Shown piece by piece: positions 44,592-53,915 of a stretch of DNA of 64,000 nucleotides. The notes beneath the pieces were generated by a model. The model was not told the origin of the DNA and did no database searches. It saw only the letters and a list, made by a program, of their open reading frames with translations. Numbering within the stretch: the stretch's first letter is position 1; each line of letters starts with the position of its first letter. The DNA is from Nicotiana tabacum (Eukaryota > Streptophyta > Magnoliopsida > Solanales > Solanaceae). The translations under genes and the position numbers were made by a program. The stretch is taken from the NCBI RefSeq assembly GCF_000715075.1, contig NC_134095.1, positions 44,494,806-44,558,805 of the forward strand, read 5' to 3'.

Positions 44592-45825
44592 GGGTTCGAA
44601 ATGGCAGAAGGGGTCGAAGATTGGATATCCCGCCTCCGTTCCGTAAATGCAGATCAGATAGAGTGGACACTAGTTTGGCTTCCTTTTGATGAGGTTGTGT
44701 ACATGATGCTACTAGTCCCTACTTCCTTCTAATAGGTCTTCGAAACATCCAACCCTATGCCCCATACCGGATTTTGAGACAACTGGGAAGATGCCAGATA
44801 GTTCCCAAAGACGAAGATCTTAGTGTTCATGCAGTTGAAGTCCGCTCTGATGACTAATTTCATGAAGTAATGGTTCGCCAGATCTGGAGTGAGTGCCAAT
44901 ATTTGACGACAAACAGCCGAGTACTTGAGTTGTCCAGGGGCGAGGTCTCGCCTGGTTATCTGGCTTGGTATAAAAAGAGAGTTGCAACAAGTGTTGAACT
45001 TGAAAGGCCAATATCCAAGATTGTTGAAGCATTGCAAGAATAATGGGCTTGGTTAGCCAGGGAGAATGACTATAGGGCTACAATAAGTAAGTTAGAAGGG
45101 AAAATTAGAGAACTTAAATTTGATAGTAGTTTGCAAGCCGCAGCGGATGAAGGCGAAAAGAAAAGGTTGGCCCAAGAAAATGAAGCCCTCCGAGCCGAGA
45201 TCCAAAAGATGAAAATAGCAGTTGAAAACCCCGCTAGAAGCGGAAAAGATGAAAAATGCATCCACAGCCTTAGACGAAAAATGTGTGATTATGGGGCTGA
45301 CTTGGAAAAGGACGAGGGTGAATTAGCAAAAGCCCGAGCAAAGTTGGCTAGGAATGAATAAGAACAGGCAAGGTTCATTCAGCAGTTGAAGGAAAGGTAC
45401 GACAAAGGAGTCACGGGTCTGAAGAAAAAGCTCAATACCCTTGAAAATGAAATGGCCCAGCAAGCGAAGAACTTCAAAGGGGAAAGAGAGCATTGCTATG
45501 CATTGATGTCATAGATAGAAGAGGACATGCAGCAATTGAAAGAGCAAAACCATACGGCCACACAAGTTTTGGAGGCTAGGTCTCAGCAGATCGGATGCTT
45601 ACTCTAAGAGAAGGGCGTCATTAGAGAAAGGATTAAGGGGATTGCTGATTATATTGTGATGAAGTGAAATGAATGCTAGGATATGACCAGGTCTATGTTC
45701 TTTGTTGTAGTGATGATTTTGTCCATCAGGTGACGGACGACCTAGACCGTCTCCGAGAGGATATTACACGTAGGCCCGCGACGAGATCGACTGATATCCC
45801 GCGGGCCTCTGGAGTAGTGTTGTAG
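44592..45825 (+). pseudogene. T5 extra ORF, second part with long coiled coil
   Basis: Continues the split ORF: FEMAEGVEDWISRLRSVNAD, QIEWTLVWLPFDEVVYM, QPYAPYRILRQLGR, EDLSVHAVEVRSDD, IWSECQYLTTNSRVLELS and SPGYLAWYKK. From about 45060 comes a Lys/Glu/Ala-rich heptad-like stretch (KLEGKIRELKFDSSLQAAAD, LAQENEALRAEIQKMKIAVE, KKLNTLENEMAQQAKNFK). The end is DDLDRLREDITRRP to a TAG at 45823-45825. At least five in-frame stops (e.g. 45359-45361 after LARNE). Coiled coil is inferred from the spacing of Leu and Ala. Confidence 0.7.
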
Positions 45826-46515
45826 GCCATCATGTATTCCTGATTTTCTGTTGGTCTTGAGTCTGTATTTCATTTTTCGAGTCTAGTTTTTCTGTAGGTT
45901 TGTTCTGTTTTCCTATTTTTTTTAAGTCTATATGTCGGAGTCCTTGTAATAGAAAAACCCAAAAAAGATTTTATTTAATGAAATATTAAAAACCCAAAAA
46001 ATTTTCTTTCTTTTATTTCGCATTTATTCCCTGAACTATGTAAGGATCTGATTCATGCGACGTCATGATACGTAGGCAATTCCCATAGGATTCGATCATA
46101 ACCATAAAATGAAAAGAGAAGAAAATAAGAAAAAAAAACTAAGCGGAAAGAAAGAACTGCAAAATGAGAGAACAAAAGAGAGGGCAACAAATAAAAGGGG
46201 AGCGACAAGAACCAAGTTGGAAAATCAATAGTGACTAAAGAAAGGCAGGAGAGAAAAAGAAAAGAAAAAGAGAGAAGAGAAAGTGCATATTGAAAAGAGT
46301 TAGTTAAGGACGGGATGAAGCATGCAACCGTTCAAATACATAATAGAAGCAGTTAACTGTTCAGGTGCATTGCATCCCAAATGTGTTGTTGCCTATCTGT
46401 TAAACTCTTAAACACTAACAAGTTTGCTGTTGTTATTGAATACAGGAATGTGGTTAGTTTGTTTGGCATTGTGGCAAGTCACCCATATAACACCAGTTCT
46501 AAACACAAGGTGATC
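45826..46515 (+). other. Spacer between T5 extra ORF and gag
   Basis: Resembles the T1 leader 600-1130: GTAATAGAAAAACCC words, module M8 and A/G-rich runs. No ORF apart from an upstream in-frame extension of gag (46381-46515), which has no counterpart in T1. Confidence 0.6.
46033..46097 (+). repeat. Structured module, copy M8 (leader type)
   Basis: GAACTATGTAAGG, GATTCATGCGACGTCATG, ATACGTAGGCAATT, GATTCGATC. The outer arms CTATGT and ACGTAG pair with a G-U; the inner arms CATG/CATG are exact. Confidence 0.6.
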
Positions 46516-48250
46516 ATGGCTAGCAAAGAATTAGACGCAAGTGTTGTTGACCCACCAACAGAGATGTTGGAATCTGAGTCTGGTTTGAAAGAAGAGGTAC
46601 ATAAGCTGAAGCACCAAATGGCCGAAATGTATCAAGCATGGATCAGGGGGCAATTTCCACCGTCATTCCCTGCCAACTATACAGAAAACCCTTCTTTCAT
46701 CCCACCACTATCACAATCCCAAGATCCCACTATTGTTGATCTGTCCCCTCAGCATGCACTAGGTTTCACCCCTTACCACCACTATCCCGACACCTCAAAC
46801 CAAACTTTCCAGGCTCCACCAGCCAAAGTAACTGCATACCATGCTCTGCCAGCTACCCCTATTTTCGTAGCCCCTCCGCAGGCTACCCACCATCGATCTT
46901 CTAGTGAGCTGGCATTCCAATCCCTCCCGGATCATTACTCCTACACACCTCACTTTGAACTTCCTGTCGAAACGGAGAAGCCACCCAAATACACAGAGCA
47001 AGAGGAGATATTTAGGAAGGTAAAGGGTTTGGAGCAGTCGCTGTGAAATATGCAAGGGTTGGGAGGCCAAGTGAGTGTGGCTTATAAGTATCTGTGCTTG
47101 TTTTCCGATGTCCAGCGACCTGCCGAATTCAAAATGCCCAAGTTTGACTTGTACGACAGGTATGGAGACCACGTGGCCCACTTAAGAGAATTTTGCAAGT
47201 GCTGGGGGAAAGATGAATTGTTGATGGCATATTTTAGTCAAAGTTTTAGTGGTGCAACATTGGAGTGGTACACTCGCCAGGACAACAACAGGTGGTACAC
47301 TTGGGATGACTTGGCTTAGGCTTTCGTTCGGCATTTCCAGTACAACATAGAAATTGTCCCAGATCTCCTATCCTTGACTAAGATAGAGAAAAAGCCCAGT
47401 GAGAGTTTCCGGGAGTATGGTTTTTGGTAGGGAGAACACCCAGCACGAGTCAACCCTCCAATGGAGGAAGATGAAATGGTGGAGTACTTTCTTTAGGCCT
47501 TGGAGCCTACTTACTTTGGTCATATGATCTCGGACATAGGTAAGTCGTTTAATGAAGTGGTGAAGATGGGAGGAATGGTAGAGTAAGGACTCAATTCGAG
47601 AAAGATCATGAGTTACTATGCCATCAAAGCAACTATGCAAGCAATCTAGAATGGCACCGGGGGCGTGTTAGGGAAAAAGAAGAAATAAGATATTGCTATG
47701 GTCGTCTCGGGATCGTGGCATGGCCCAAGGGGTTCACCTCACCATTACACCCAGCCTCGACCCCAACCTCAAACCTACACCCAAGCTCTATATAATCCAC
47801 CCCAACACTACTTCCCACTAGAAGACCCTCAATATTCAGTCAGACCACCCCAATACCACATCCACCACGCATAGTCATATGCTCAAGCCCCTCCTTACCC
47901 GCAATGGCGTGCCCCAGCTCTACAAAACCCTTATTCATCTCTACAAACATACTGAAACCCTAATGGTCCAAGCTTTCGACCCAGGCCGGAGTACAGAAAA
48001 GAAAGGCAATAGCAGAAACAAACTTTCACCACACTTGGAGAGTTTTACACCAGTCTGTTTCAGAGGTTAAGGCAGTTGGATGTTCTAAGGCCAATTGAGT
48101 CAAAATTACCAAATCCCCCTCCGAAGAATCTGGATTATTCCCTCAGGTGTGCATATTGTTCTTTGAAGAGCGCCATCCAAGATATTATCGATACAAACCA
48201 AATTGGTGTCCAAAACCTGGAAGCACCCAACATCAATCAAAATCCATTTC
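46516..48250 (+). pseudogene. T5 gag (Tat-like), zinc knuckle deleted
   Basis: Start MASKELDASVVDPPTEMLES at 46516. The N-terminus runs to LEQSL, then TGA at 47044 (Arg in T1, Lys in T2); it continues in frame as MQGLGGQVSVAYKYLCLFSD to LAYFSQSF-like to LEWYTRQDNNRWYTWDDLA, then TAG at about 47317. Further breaks lie between 47400 and 48060. At about 48146 CAYCS joins LKSAIQDIIDTNQIG directly, whereas T1 has 12 more residues there including the His and last Cys of the knuckle: an in-frame 36-bp loss. The boundary with protease is approximate. Confidence 0.8.
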
Positions 48251-50022
48251 CAACACATGTCGAAACGCACATGATTGAGATAGTGCACAAGGATGGAGAG
48301 CCCAAGAAGCCTTCAAAGTCTATCATGATGATCCGTGCCAGTGAAAGTAATCCAGTCAAAACTCCAGTTGTTACAAAAGCAACAACTTCGATAGCTGAAG
48401 GGTTGACAAACAAGCTAAGTACGACCAATGATAAGCCGCCTGCGGTAGTTTTGAAGGGGTTCCCAGATGATGTTGAAACAAAGCAAGGAAAGCCAAAAGT
48501 GGTTGTGTCGGGGATAGCAAGTAAGCTTGTTATAATCATGGAAGGGGCTCGCATTGACCCTATTATTATTAAACCTGTGACCCAGCTGCTGATAGATAAT
48601 ACCAAGGCTATTCCGTGGAATTACAAGCGAGTGATAGTAACTTATAAAGGGAAAGAAGTGGAAGAGGAAGTTAATGAAACCCGGGGGTTGACTCGTTTGG
48701 GGAGATGCTTTGCCCCAGAGGAATTAAGGAAAGATAAGCCACTCAAAGATAATCCAATCCCCATGAAGAAACCAATCACCAAAGAAGAGGAGGAAGAATT
48801 CTTGAGAAAAAATGAAGGTGCAGGATTACTCCACCATGGAATAATTGAGGAAGACACCCGCTCAGATTTCTCTTCTATCATTGTTGATACATTCAGACGA
48901 GCATCGCGGGCCCTCATGAAGATTTTGAATGAGGCTCATGTCCCTGATAAGATCACAGTGAACCATTTGGAGAAGATTGCCAACAATATATCCGAGGCAA
49001 ACATGATCAGTTTCTCGGATGACGAGCTGCCTTTGGAGGGTATAGAACACAATCGAGCTCTTTATCTCATAGTGAAATGCGAGGATTCTGTGGTCTCGAG
49101 GGTACTAGTTGATAATGGGTCCAGCGCAAATATTTGCCCTCTCTCCACTCTACAAAAGTTGAAAATTGATACTGAATGGATCCACAATAAAAATATATGT
49201 GTTTGAGTTTTTGACGGAGGGGGAAAAGATTTTGTTGGCGATATCGTGCTCGAACTGACAATAGAACCAATTGAATTTACTATGAAGTTCCAGGTACTAG
49301 ATGTGGCTGTCTCCTACAATTTGTTGTTGGGCAGGCCTTGGATACATGTTGCCAAGGCAGTCCCGTCTTCTCTGCACCAGATGGTAAAGTTTGAATAGGA
49401 CAGACAGGAAACTGTTGTGCATGGTGACGAGAACTTATATGCTTACAATGATACATCCATCCCGTTTATTGAAGCCGAAGATGATAAAGGGCCTTGGGTC
49501 TACCAAGCTTTAAAAACGGTGTCAGTTGAGAAGATTCCAGAGGGGGAGTATATTCCAGGTCTAAATTTAGCCTCCGCATCTGTCATGGTAGCAACTGAAA
49601 TGCGGAAGAATGGTTTTGTGCCAAGCAAAGGTCTGGGCGCATCTTTACAAGGCATCGTGCAGCCAGTGTTTCTACGTGAAAATCTAGGTACATTTGGTCT
49701 GGGATTCAAGCCCAAATTGGAGGAGGTGAAGAGGGCTAAAAGGTAGAAAAAGAAGGCATGGTCACTCCCTAAGCCTATCCCACGTCTCTCCATGTCCTTC
49801 GTCAAGCCAGGGGCCGTGAAGCACCTAGTGTCAACAGTCCCAAAACTTGTGGTTGACTTTGATGAAGAGCTGATTGAAAGGTTCCAGAGTCTATTTGATG
49901 AGGTGAACATGGTGGAAAATGGGGAAGGTTCCAGCAAAGCAGATGTGCAGTTTATTGGGCCAAAAGTGAAGCTTACCAATTGGAAGACTACTCCTCTCCC
50001 TACTCGGAAGGAGTTTTGGTAG
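48251..50022 (+). pseudogene. T5 protease region with G-patch-like segment
   Basis: 48251-49206 is open. It has a basic/acidic linker, ALMKILNEAHVPDKITVNHLEK, and the active-site stretch SRVLVDNGSSANICPLSTL with D-N-G at about 49109, as is usual in Tat proteases. A TGA follows at 49204. The body GGGKDFVGDIVLELTIEPIEF and NLLLGRPWIH continues, then a TAG near 49396. 49575-49746 has MVATEMRKNGFVPSKGLGASLQG and LGFKP, a G-patch-like glycine-rich segment. The tail KLTNWKTTPLPTRKEFW ends with TAG at about 50020. The protease frees the mature proteins. Confidence 0.8.
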
Positions 50023-50183
50023 TTTGCTTTGTTTTCCTTTTTGTTATCTGGATTATTCCAGGGTTGTAATCCAGATTTTTATTTTTCGCTTGTTTTGATA
50101 TACAAACCCTTCTATCCTTTATTTTAAATGAAATGCAATTTCCCCTTTTCCATTACTCCTAATAGTGTCATTTTTGTCTTTTT
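50023..50183 (+). other. Spacer between T5 gag-protease and RT segments
   Basis: T-rich non-coding sequence, GGGTTGTAATCC and ATGACATGACATGC words, collinear with T1 3000-3270 and T2 about 35270-34950 (reverse). Conservation of the spacer in all three elements suggests that it belongs to the family and is not decay. It could be spliced out or bypassed, as discussed for Ogre elements. Confidence 0.6.
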
Positions 50184-51150
50184 TTGTACAATTCTTTTTA
50201 TGCTGGCTTCAATGACATGACATGCGTGAGAAATTTTTGGCCAAGTCTTAAAAGCCAATCTAACTCTGAAATAATAATCCAAGATGTAGATTGCGATGAT
50301 GAAACAGAATATGATGAAGAAGCGGAATTTGAGGAAATTAGTAAAGAACTAAATTATTTTGAAGAGAAACCCAAGCCTAATTTGAATAAAACTGAAGTAA
50401 TCAATTTAGAGGATCCAGATAATATTAGAGAAACTAAAATAAGTGTACACCTTGAACCACAAATCAAGGAAGAAATAATCAAAGCACTGTTTGAATATAA
50501 AGATATTTTTGCATGGTCATAAGATGACATGCCGGGTTTGAGTACTGACTTGGTAGTTCACAAATTGCCAACTGATCCGGCATTCCCTCCTGTCAAGAAG
50601 AAAAACAGGAAGTTCAAGACTGACATGAGTGTGAAGATCAAGGAAGAAATCACAAAACAGTTGGATGCAAAGGTCATTCGGGTTACTCGATATTCCACTT
50701 GGTTAGCTAATGTTGCGCCAGTACCAAAGAAGGATGGTAAGACCAGAGTGTGCGTTGATTATCGTGATCTCAACAAAGCAAGTCCAAAGGATAACTTCTC
50801 GTTGCCAAATATCCACATCTTGATTGATAACTGAGCCAAGCATGAGATCGGGTCTTTTGTGGATTGCTATGCAGGATATCACCAGATCTTGATGGATAAG
50901 GAAGATGCAGAAAGGAAAGCGTTCATCATACCATGGGGAACATATTGCTACCGGGTAATGCCATTTGGTTTGAAAAATGCCGGGGCAACTTACGTGAGGG
51001 AAATGACTACCGTATTTCATTACATGATACACAAGGAGATTGAGGTTTATGTAGATGATGTGATCATAAAGTCAAGGAAGCAGTTTGACCATGTCGGGAA
51101 CTTGAGAAAGTTTTTTTCAGAGGCTCCACAGGTACAACCTTAATCTCAAC
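50184..51150 (+). pseudogene. T5 reverse transcriptase
   Basis: An acidic front (DVDCDDETEYDEEAEFEEIS), then EEIIKALFEYKDIFAWS, TAA at 50521, DMPGLSTDLVVHKLP, APVPKKDGKTRVCVDYRDLNKASPKDNF, TGA at 50832, FVDCYAGYHQILMD, RVMPFGLKNAGATY and the catalytic YVDD in EVYVDDVIIKS (about 51045). A frameshift near 51105 leads to the thumb region. Copies element RNA to DNA; not functional as it stands. Confidence 0.9.
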
Positions 51151-51828
51151 CATGAAAAATGTGTATTTGGTGTCCTGTCGGAAAAATTATTGGGATTCAT
51201 AGTCAGTCAGCGAGGTATTGAGTTAGATCCGTCAAAAATCAAAGCCATCCAAAAATTGCCACCGCCAAGGAATAAGATTGAGGTGATGAGTTTTCTCGGG
51301 CGTTTAAACTACATCAGCAGGTTTATTGCTCAACTCACGATAACTTGTGAGCCCATCTTTAAGCTACTGAAGAATGATGCCACAGTCAACTGGACTAATG
51401 AGTGCCAGGAGGCATTTGATAAGATCAAGGGGTACCTGTCAAACCCACATGTGTTAGTCCCGCCGGAGCATGAAAGACCTCTAATTCTCTATTTGACAGT
51501 CATGGATAATTCATTCGGTTGTGTCTTGGGTCAACACGACATCACTAACAAGAAGGAGCAAGCCACCTATTATCTCAGTAAGAAGTTCACATCCTACGAG
51601 GTCAAGTATACTCTCCTTGAAAGGACATGTTGCGCCCTAATTTGGGTGGCACAAAAGTTGAAGCACTATCTGTCGTCCTACACTACTTATCTCATTTCTC
51701 GTATGGATCCTCTAAAGTATATCTTTCAGAAGCCTATGCCCATAGGAAGACTTGCAAAGTGGCAGATTTTACTCATGGAGTTTGACATCATCTATGTGAC
51801 TCGCACCGCAATGAAAGCCTAAGCTTTG
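51151..51828 (+). pseudogene. T5 RT connection and first RNase H
   Basis: 51190-51822: GFIVSQRGIELDPSKIKAIQ, FLGRLNYISRFIAQ, WTNECQEAFDKIKGYLSNP, then RNase H fold residues LILYLTVMDNSFGCVLGQHD, YLSKKFTSYEVKYTLLERT and WQILLMEFDIIYVT. The usual first catalytic Asp (CDAS in A) is not seen here. It ends with TAA at 51820-51822 after TAMKA. Confidence 0.85.
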
Positions 51829-52320
51829 GCCGATCATTCGGCCGAAAACCCGGTTGATGAAGAGTATGATCCATTGAGGACGTATTTTCTTGATGAAGAG
51901 GTAATGCATATTGACAAGGTTGAGAGGATGAAAATCCAGGTTGGAAACATTTCTTTGATGGAGCCGCTAACATGAAAGGTGTCAGAATAGGGGCTGTGCT
52001 CATTTCTGAAGCAGGGCATCACTACCCTGTTACAGCCCAACTTTGTTTCTATTGTACCAACAACATGGCTAAGTATGAGGTATGCATTCTGGGTTTGAGG
52101 TTAGCTGTAGACATGGGAGTCCAGAAAGTATTGGTTTTGGGAGATTCGGATCTGTTGGTGCACCAGATTCAAGGAGAATGGGAGACTCGGGCTTTGAAGC
52201 TCATACCGTATCGACAATATTTGCATGATCTTTGTTAATGATTCAGATTAGTAGAGTTCAGGCATATTCCTAGGATCTATAATGAGGTTGTCGATGCTTT
52301 GGCTACTCTAGTGTCAATGT
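51829..52320 (+). pseudogene. T5 second, archaeal-type RNase H
   Basis: After a linker (ENPVDEEYDPLRTYF) and a frameshift near 51970: FFDGAANMKGVRIGAVLIS (Asp), NMAKYEVCILGLRLAVDMG (Glu), VLVLGDSDLLVHQIQGEW (Asp), FRHIPRIYNEVVDALATL-type end (Asp at about 52292). All four acidic positions are legible. TAA at 52236 interrupts it. A second RNase H of this kind after RT is an established marker of the Tat branch. Confidence 0.85.
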
Positions 52321-53670
52321 TACACCATCCGGATAAGGTTTATGTCAACCCTTTGCATATTCAAGTTCGAGATCGGCATGCTTATTGTAATGTTGTTGAA
52401 GAGGAACATGATTGTGAACCTTGGTTCCATAATATCAAGGAATACATCAAATTGGGGGTATATCCGGTACAGGCCACATGTGATCAAAAGAGAATGATTC
52501 GATGTTTGGCTAGTGGGTTTTTCTTAAGCGGGGGAATCTTGCACAAGAGAACTCCATATCTTGGATTGCTGAGGTGCATAGATGCTAAACAAGCTTTGAC
52601 CATCATGGCCGAAGTTCATTCCGGAGTTTGGGGGCGGCATATGAGCGGATATGTTTTGGCAAAGAAAATTCTTCGAGTAGGTTATTATTGGCTCACCATG
52701 GAACAAGATTGCATCAACTTTGTGCGCAAATGTTATCAATGCCAGGTACACAGTGATCCGATTCATTCTCCTCCATCGGAGTTGCATACAATGTCTGCAC
52801 GTTAGCCCTTTGTTTCTTGGGGCATGGATGTTATTGGACCAATTGAGCCTGCAACATCGAACGGGCATAGGTTTATTCTGGTGGCAATCGATTATTTCAC
52901 CAAGTGGGTTGAAGCTGTAACTTTCAAATCTGTGACCAAGAAGGTAGTGGTGGATTTTGTTCATTCAAATCTCATTTGCCGGTTTAGAATCCCCAAGGTA
53001 ATCATCACAGATAATGCTACTAATCTCAACAGTCATCTAATGAAAGAGGTATGCCAACAGTTCAAGATTATGCATCGAAAATCCACTCCGTATCGCCCCA
53101 AGGCAAATGTAGCTGTCGACGCAGCTAACAAGAACATAAAGAAGATATTTCAAAAGATGGTGCAAGGTTCTAGGCAATGGCATGAAAAGTTGCCTTTTGC
53201 TTTGCTAGGTTATCGCACTACTGATCGCACTTCAGTAGGTGCAACTCCTTATTTGCTGGTATATGGGATTGAAGCAGTTATACCCGCAGAAGTCGAGATT
53301 CCATCCATTCGAATTGTTGCTGAAGCTGAAATTGATGATGATGAGTAGGTCAAAACCCGTTTGGAGCAGTTAAGTCTGATTGATGAGAAAAGACTGGCGG
53401 CAGTATTTCATGGTCAATCGTATCAAAAGAGAATGTCAAGAGCATAAAACAAGAAGGTGCATCCTCCGGAAATTTGAAGTGGGCCAGCAAGTATTGAAAC
53501 GCATCCGTCCACATCAGGTTGAAGCTAAAGGCAAGTTTGCCCCAAACTGGCAGGGGTCGTTCATTGTAACGAGAGTGTTGTCCAATGGTGCTTTGTATTT
53601 AACAGATATAGAAGGCAAATGTGTAGATATGGCTGTCAATTCTGATGCAGTCAAGAGATATTATGTATGA
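52321..53670 (+). pseudogene. T5 integrase
   Basis: 52299-52805 holds HPDKVYVNPLHIQVRDRHAY and the zinc region VHSGVWGRHMSG and CYQCQVHSD. TAG at 52803 follows, then WGMDVIGPIEPATSNGHRF, VAIDYFTKWVEA (Asp) and VIITDNATNLNSH (Asp). The position of the catalytic Glu reads Asp (NVAVDAANKN, about 53115). GYRTTDRTSVGATPYLLVYG follows, TAG at 53346, and the C-terminal KGKFAPNWQGSFIVTRVLS to KRYYV with TGA at 53668. Dead by stops and the Glu change. Confidence 0.88.
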
Positions 53671-53915
53671 TTTCTTTGGTTTGTCTTCAAATTGTGTTGT
53701 TTGTATTTGGCATGTTTCGAATATTGGACTGAAGAAGGAATTTTATTCAGCTATCTAAACACTTTTATTCTTTCCTACCCCTTTGAACCTTATTTATTTT
53801 CTTTGATACCCCTATTTTGGAATCGGACGTTAGAGTTTAGAAATATAAATAAAAAAAAGAGAAAACGGAAAAACGAAAAAAAAAGTAAAGCAAAAGAAAG
53901 AAAATAAGTCTTCAA
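53671..53915 (+). other. T5 3' region (short remnant)
   Basis: Matches T1 3579-3760 and then becomes A-rich. It ends before the M2-type module would be expected, at the junction with the chromovirus LTR fragment. Junction approximate. Confidence 0.55.

Larger units (their letters stand above)
41310..53915 (+). mobile_element. T5: Tat-like Ty3/gypsy element with extra ORF, LTRs missing
   Basis: Order: leader, DUF7745-like ORF, spacer, gag, protease plus G-patch-like segment, spacer, RT, RNase H, second (archaeal-type) RNase H, integrase, short 3' region. An extra upstream ORF and a dual RNase H are established traits of the Tat/Ogre branch. Both LTRs, PBS and PPT are absent: the left border joins the truncated element C and the right border joins a chromovirus LTR fragment. 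The ends given are approximate. Confidence 0.85.
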
